Shown piece by piece: positions 32,538 to 36,549 of a stretch of DNA of 36,549 nt (the stretch's first letter is position 1; every line of letters begins with the position of its first letter). The notes below the pieces were generated by a model. That model saw nothing but the letters and a program-made list of their open reading frames with translations. It made no database searches and was not told the origin of the DNA. The DNA is from Desulfobulbaceae bacterium (GTDB lineage: Bacteria > Desulfobacterota > Desulfobulbia > Desulfobulbales > Desulfocapsaceae). The translations under genes were made by a program, and so were the position numbers. The DNA is taken from contig WBUQ01000031.1 in the NCBI GenBank assembly GCA_008933635.1, positions 1-36,549 on the forward strand. The letters run 5' to 3'.

Positions 32538-33046
32538 AAGAATCCTTTTTTCTAACTCTTGCCAACTTGTTTCCCTATTCGCGGACCCTTGATAACTACC
32601 GTTGTTTTTTGTTGAAAATGGCAGGGGTTGGAGTTGGCGGCGACTGTATAGTCTGGGGAGGCCTTAGAGTACGACCTCATGGTGGAGCAAAGAATATAAC
32701 GATTGGTAGCAATGTCTTTATTAACACCGACGTGCGTTTTGGGGCTGCCGGTAAAGTGACAATTGGTGATGATGTCCTTGTTGGGCCACGCGTGATGTTT
32801 GAAACCGTTAATCATGCTTTGGAATATAGCCCAGGGAACACGAGGAAAGCGATGCCACGTCCAATCACTGTTGAACGTGGCGTTTGGATAGGTGCTGGAG
32901 CGATTATACTGCCCGGCGTGATTATCGGTGAAGGTGCTGTCGTAGCGGCAGGCTCGGTAGTCACACATCATGTGGCATCTGCAACTCTAATTGGTGGTGT
33001 TCCGGCAAAATTTATCAAGAAAATTGGTGGTGAGCAGGAGCTTTAA
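32534..33046 (+). CDS. Acyltransferase with left-handed beta-helix (hexapeptide repeats)
   Basis: O-acetyltransferase-like protein, 170 aa, of the LbH/WbbJ type. The hexapeptide pattern is seen in ITIGSNVFINTDVRFGAAGK then VTIGDDVLVGPRVMFETVNH, where the His of VNH is the probable catalytic residue. It continues as VWIGAGAIILPGVIIGEGAV then VAAGSVVTHHV and IGGVPAKFIKKIG. It would put an acetyl or similar group on the glycan. It overlaps the sulfotransferase gene by 4 bp and is followed by a 58 bp gap. Confidence 0.9.
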   Translation: MKESFFLTLANLFPYSRTLDNYRCFLLKMAGVGVGGDCIVWGGLRVRPHGGAKNITIGSNVFINTDVRFGAAGKVTIGDDVLVGPRVMFETVNHALEYSPGNTRKAMPRPITVERGVWIGAGAIILPGVIIGEGAVVAAGSVVTHHVASATLIGGVPAKFIKKIGGEQEL

Positions 33047-33104
33047 GCCAAAAAAAATGACTGGCCCTTTGTGATGGCTTGTATACCAATATAGAAGAGC
33101 GTCG

Positions 33105-34412
33105 ATGAATACCACTCGACACTATGGACGGGAGGCAGTTGAATTGGGGTATCGGGCAATAAAAGTGTTGGTGTTGGCGCCAAGTTTTCCTGCGATCAAC
33201 CAGCCGTGGATAGATACATATCTGGAACAGTTGCTCAGGCAGGGGTTCGAGCCATTGATATTTACCTGCAATTCATCACCAGGAAAATATTCGGAAAAAG
33301 TCGATAGATTGAATTTGCGTCAGCATATAGTGGACATTGATCTTCGCGGACCTGCATTCGTTAGAGCATTCGTAAAATCCATTGTTACGTGTCCCTGGAA
33401 GTGTATCGAGTCCATTGCCAAGTCCTTTCGTGTTACCCGTTTGCTTGCAGGGAAATATAGCGTATCGTTTTTACCTACCTTTTTGAAAACACTCAGATTT
33501 GGTTTTTCTTGTCCAGAATTTGAGCAGGTTGACATCATTCACTCTCATGACGAGGTATTGGCCTTTGAATTTCTCTTGTGCGGCCTTATGCTAGGGAAGC
33601 CATTGGTCTATACGTTTCATGGTCTCCAGCCTAAAGGAGTTCCACCTCTTGCAGATGCAAAGCGCAGAGCGCTCTACGGTGAAGTGAGCACTGTTCTGGT
33701 CAATACCGAATTTTCGAAACAACAGGTCCAGCATATTGGCTGTCCTCCTGGAAAGGCTCATGTGTTACCTCAGGGGCTGCCTCTTGAGGACTTCCCCTTT
33801 GTCCCGCGCCCTGCGCCAGGAAAAAATGAATCAGTATCCCTTCTGACTGTTGGCCGCTATCATGCTGATAAAGGCCAGCGTTATGCCCTGCTTGCCTTGC
33901 GTAGGCTCCGGGATCGAGGTGTTGATGCGTATTGGCATTTTGTTGGTGTGGGGCCTGATATGGGCAATTTGGTGGCGTTTGCTGAGAGATATGGCGTGGG
34001 GCAACACTCAATTTTTCATAGTAGTTTGAATTTAGTGGAAATTTTGAACTTGTATCAAAGATGTGATCTCTTTATTTTACCGAGCCTGAGCAGTCGTATC
34101 GATAACCGACATGTTGAAACTCAAGGAGTTGTGTTACAAGAAGCCCAAGCAAGCGGTTGTATCCCTATTGCGACGAAGGTTGGTGGTATTCCTGAATGTC
34201 TGCATGATAAGGAAGATGCCATTCTCGTGAAAGATAGATCCTCGAGGGCAATCGCTGACGCAGTGTGTTATCTGCTGTATCGCCCGGACGAGTGGGCGTG
34301 CTACCAGGAAAAAGGTCGGCATAATGTGGAACGGAATTTCTCCGCTGATGTGATAGGGCGAAGTATGGCGAAGATATTAACCGGTGTGGTCCAAGAAAAG
34401 CGGTCTGTCTGA
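33105..34412 (+). CDS. Glycosyltransferase family 4 protein
   Basis: GT-B fold glycosyltransferase, 435 aa. The N-terminal domain includes VLVLAPSFPAINQPWIDTYL and the segment DIIHSHDEVLAFEFLLCGLM. The C-terminal GT4 domain has LLTVGRYHADKGQRYALLAL, IFHSSLNLVEILNLYQRCDL, and then the EX7E motif in VETQGVVLQEAQASGCIPIA. The long insert of hydroxylated/basic residues between 90 and 130 is unremarkable. Probably linked to the deacetylase that follows, one base after its stop. Confidence 0.9.
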   Translation: MNTTRHYGREAVELGYRAIKVLVLAPSFPAINQPWIDTYLEQLLRQGFEPLIFTCNSSPGKYSEKVDRLNLRQHIVDIDLRGPAFVRAFVKSIVTCPWKCIESIAKSFRVTRLLAGKYSVSFLPTFLKTLRFGFSCPEFEQVDIIHSHDEVLAFEFLLCGLMLGKPLVYTFHGLQPKGVPPLADAKRRALYGEVSTVLVNTEFSKQQVQHIGCPPGKAHVLPQGLPLEDFPFVPRPAPGKNESVSLLTVGRYHADKGQRYALLALRRLRDRGVDAYWHFVGVGPDMGNLVAFAERYGVGQHSIFHSSLNLVEILNLYQRCDLFILPSLSSRIDNRHVETQGVVLQEAQASGCIPIATKVGGIPECLHDKEDAILVKDRSSRAIADAVCYLLYRPDEWACYQEKGRHNVERNFSADVIGRSMAKILTGVVQEKRSV

Positions 34413-34413
34413 C

Positions 34414-35415
34414 GTGCGTGACATTCTGAAAAATTGTATTGCCACAGTGCTGTTCAAAACAGGTGTTCTGTTTTTAGTCCATCGTCTGCTATATAGACAG
34501 CGCGCTGTAATCCTGATGTATCATCGTGTGCTCCCTTCTTTACCGACAGGGTTGGATTACGTTCAGCCTGGAATGTTTGTGACAGTAGAAACCTTTCGCC
34601 GACACGCGAATCTGTTGAAAAAACGGTTTGAAGTAGTCTCGTTGGCAGAAATTTTCTCTCGATTGCATACAGGAAAGAGTGTTGCAGGCTGTTGCGCCAT
34701 CACTTTTGATGATGGCTGGCTTGATAACTTCAGCCATGCCTTTGGGGTGCTTGAGGAATCGAATCTGCCCGCGACAGTGTTCCTGGCTTCGGGATTCATT
34801 GGCAGTAATAATTGCTTTTGGCCAGAACAGCTTTCCTTCCATCTGCGTCAGTCCGGAATAAATAAGGAGGGGATGCAAGGAGGAATATACGAAAAACTTT
34901 CAAATGAAGTGCCTCCGACTGCAGATGAAGCAGTCTACCTGGATAATGCAATCATGGCATTAAAGAACTGGTCGCCGAAAGAGCGAGATGAATTGCTTGC
35001 CAGTTTTCATGCTTCTGCCAAAAGTCCTGCTCCTCCGCGCTTGCTTATGAATTGGGATGAGGTGCTGACAATGCACCAGAGTGGTTTGGTGGATTTTGGC
35101 TCCCATACAGCCAACCATATCATTCTTGACCAGGTACCGCTTGATATGGCCCGAGAAGAGATAGTTCATTCTCGTGACGAGATCGAAGCGCATCTTGGCG
35201 TTCCTGTTACATTATTTGCCTATCCAAATGGCAATTATAACGCGTCGTTGCGGAAAATTGTAACGGATTCCGGTTATATCGGGGCCGTCACCACGAAGTC
35301 CGGATGGATATCTCGAAATAAGAATTTATTTTCTTTGCCGCGTATTGGTCTGCATGAAGATGTATGCAACACCCGGGCACGCTTTTACGCTCGACTGATT
35401 TTGCAGAAGTTTTGA
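34414..35415 (+). CDS. Polysaccharide deacetylase (NodB/CE4 domain)
   Basis: CE4-type deacetylase, 333 aa from GTG 34414, or 343 aa from GTG 34384 (which overlaps the previous gene). I prefer 34414 because it sits one base after the glycosyltransferase stop; neither has a strong ribosome binding site. Motifs: RAVILMYHRVLP (start of domain), CAITFDDGWLDNF (catalytic Asp, metal Asp), SHTANHIILDQ (His-x3-His) and TLFAYPNGNYN. An N-terminal hydrophobic segment (ATVLFKTGVLFLVHRLLY) may bind membrane. This is the second deacetylase in the locus; unlike the first it lacks the DUF3473-like tail. Confidence 0.88.
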   Translation: MRDILKNCIATVLFKTGVLFLVHRLLYRQRAVILMYHRVLPSLPTGLDYVQPGMFVTVETFRRHANLLKKRFEVVSLAEIFSRLHTGKSVAGCCAITFDDGWLDNFSHAFGVLEESNLPATVFLASGFIGSNNCFWPEQLSFHLRQSGINKEGMQGGIYEKLSNEVPPTADEAVYLDNAIMALKNWSPKERDELLASFHASAKSPAPPRLLMNWDEVLTMHQSGLVDFGSHTANHIILDQVPLDMAREEIVHSRDEIEAHLGVPVTLFAYPNGNYNASLRKIVTDSGYIGAVTTKSGWISRNKNLFSLPRIGLHEDVCNTRARFYARLILQKF

Positions 35416-35422
35416 TAAGGTT

Positions 35423-36549
35423 ATGAAAATACTTGTAACAGATGGGGACGCCAGATCATCTCTTGCTGCCGTCCGTTCTCTCGGGAAACGAGGATATACT
35501 GTTCTGGTGTGTGGTACTTCTGCTCATTCTCTCGCGTCATCTTCCCGATTCTGTCAGCAGGGCATTGCTGTACCTGATCCGCTGGAAAACAGTGGTGCCT
35601 ATTCTGCGGCAATTTGTGATCTTGTGTCTCGTGAAGGAATTGATGTAATCTTTCCCATGACTGAGCAGTCGATCTACCTGTTGAATCCTGTCAGGGGCAA
35701 TTTCCCTAAGAGGACAATACTTGCTTGTCCTAAGACGGAGCAGATGCAGGCACTTGGCGATAAGCTGAATCTCTTTCGCCTGGCCAAGCGTCTTGGCATT
35801 GCCATACCGAATACTTTTTTCCTAAATGATAATAGTGAGCTGCCCTCACTCATCCATGACATTGCCGACTATCCTGTGGTCATTAAACCCGCTCTGTCCC
35901 GCATCGCCGTCAAGGATGGGTTTATATCTGCCAGTGTGACATATGCCGTAGACAGAGCAGATCTTGAGGCGCAATATGCAACAAGTCCCGCACTGCGATT
36001 CCCTTCAATGATTCAGGAAAAAATTATTGGGCCGGGAACCGGATTGTTTACGCTCTATGATAATGATCATCACCTTGCGCTTTTTGCCCACCGTCGCCTG
36101 AGGGAGAAACCGCCCTCCGGTGGAGTGAGTGTCGTCTCGGAGAGTGTGCCCTTGGATGATGAAATGGTGAAGGCTGCGGATCGGTTGTTGTCGGCCGTGG
36201 GGTGGCGGGGGGTGGCCATGGTGGAGTTTAAGCGGGACGAACGGGACGGCAGGGCAAAATTGATGGAAATAAATGGTCGTTTCTGGGGGACATTGCAGCT
36301 TTCTATTACCTGTGGGGTTGATTTTCCCGACCTGTTGCTTGATTACCTGCAAGGCAAGGAACTGACCCATCAGATTGGCGAGTATCGTCTCGGGCATACA
36401 ATGAAATGGTTCTTTGGTACGCTTGATCACCTGCTTATTCGTCTGAAGAATAGTGATGCGACCTTATATCTCCCACCGGGATCGCCATCCAAATGGGGGG
36501 CTGTCAAGGACTTTGCAAAGATCTGGTCAAATAATACCTCCTTTGATGT
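35423..36549 (+). CDS. ATP-grasp domain protein, partial (runs off the right edge)
   Basis: Carboxylate-amine ligase-like ATP-grasp enzyme; 375 codons are visible with no stop. The start at 35423 lies 7 bp after the deacetylase stop, with AAGG upstream. An N-terminal preATP-grasp domain reads MKILVTDGDARSSLAAVRSL. The ATP-grasp fold follows: KTEQMQALGDKLNLFRLAKR, YPVVIKPALSRIAVKDG (the P-loop-like lysine), MIQEKIIGPGTGLF, and the metal-binding end MVEFKRD...LMEINGRFWGTLQLS with the conserved Glu and Asn. It probably joins an amino acid or other carboxylate to an amino group. By context this could be on the glycan or its precursor, but the substrate is not visible. Confidence 0.87.
   Translation, partial: MKILVTDGDARSSLAAVRSLGKRGYTVLVCGTSAHSLASSSRFCQQGIAVPDPLENSGAYSAAICDLVSREGIDVIFPMTEQSIYLLNPVRGNFPKRTILACPKTEQMQALGDKLNLFRLAKRLGIAIPNTFFLNDNSELPSLIHDIADYPVVIKPALSRIAVKDGFISASVTYAVDRADLEAQYATSPALRFPSMIQEKIIGPGTGLFTLYDNDHHLALFAHRRLREKPPSGGVSVVSESVPLDDEMVKAADRLLSAVGWRGVAMVEFKRDERDGRAKLMEINGRFWGTLQLSITCGVDFPDLLLDYLQGKELTHQIGEYRLGHTMKWFFGTLDHLLIRLKNSDATLYLPPGSPSKWGAVKDFAKIWSNNTSFD

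Overview
The window looks like a chromosomal piece of an anaerobic deltaproteobacterium (Desulfobacterota, Desulfobulbales- or Desulfuromonadales-like). I infer this from gene content and order, not from a database match: the rpmH-rnpA-yidD-yidC-jag-mnmE block, an exosortase/PEP-CTERM exopolysaccharide locus with PrsT, FemAB and DUF3473-type deacetylase proteins, a GEMM-type riboswitch, and a PKD-domain secreted protein. The first ~16 kb is GC-rich with housekeeping codon use. From about 16 kb onward the DNA is clearly more AT-rich and carries mobile-element debris and surface-glycan genes.

Region 1 (1-4631, minus strand): a tight operon of methyltransferase, trkA, trkH and mnmG (tRNA modification; it runs off the window and has an apparent frameshift). 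Region 2 (4632-9826, plus strand): rpmH, rnpA, yidD, yidC, jag/khpB and mnmE, with a recognisable promoter before rpmH. Both halves of the MnmE-MnmG tRNA-modifying enzyme are therefore coded here. Region 3 (9842-12832, minus): elbB, then the PEP-CTERM-type TPR lipoprotein PrsT. Region 4 (13267-15661, plus): a Wza-like polysaccharide export protein and a large outer-membrane beta-barrel, with copies of a short palindromic repeat in the surrounding intergenic spaces. Region 5 (16097-22376): a broken exosortase gene, a secreted PKD/lectin-like protein, nested insertion-sequence remnants (IS21-like ends around an IS5-family element), a GEMM-I (cyclic di-GMP class) riboswitch with its own terminator and no intact gene close behind it, a membrane-anchored MshEN (cyclic di-GMP-binding type) protein, and an IS4-like transposase tail. 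Region 6 (22609-36549, plus): a large glycan locus. The first five genes (deacetylase, FemAB, DegT aminotransferase, exosortase, EpsI) overlap or abut. They are followed by an O-antigen-ligase-like protein, two GT4 glycosyltransferases, a flippase, a sulfotransferase, a hexapeptide acyltransferase, a second deacetylase and an ATP-grasp enzyme cut by the window end.

Regions 3, 4 and 6 fit one job: building, decorating (sulfate, acyl, deacetylation), flipping, polymerising and exporting an exopolysaccharide, coupled to exosortase sorting of PEP-CTERM-type proteins. No chain-length/tyrosine kinase pair and no PEP-CTERM substrate was found in the window. The riboswitch and the MshEN protein, 0.5 kb apart in the middle of the locus, suggest (inference) cyclic di-GMP control of the surface programme. 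The IS insertions, the dead exosortase and the missing genes suggest that the locus has been rearranged.
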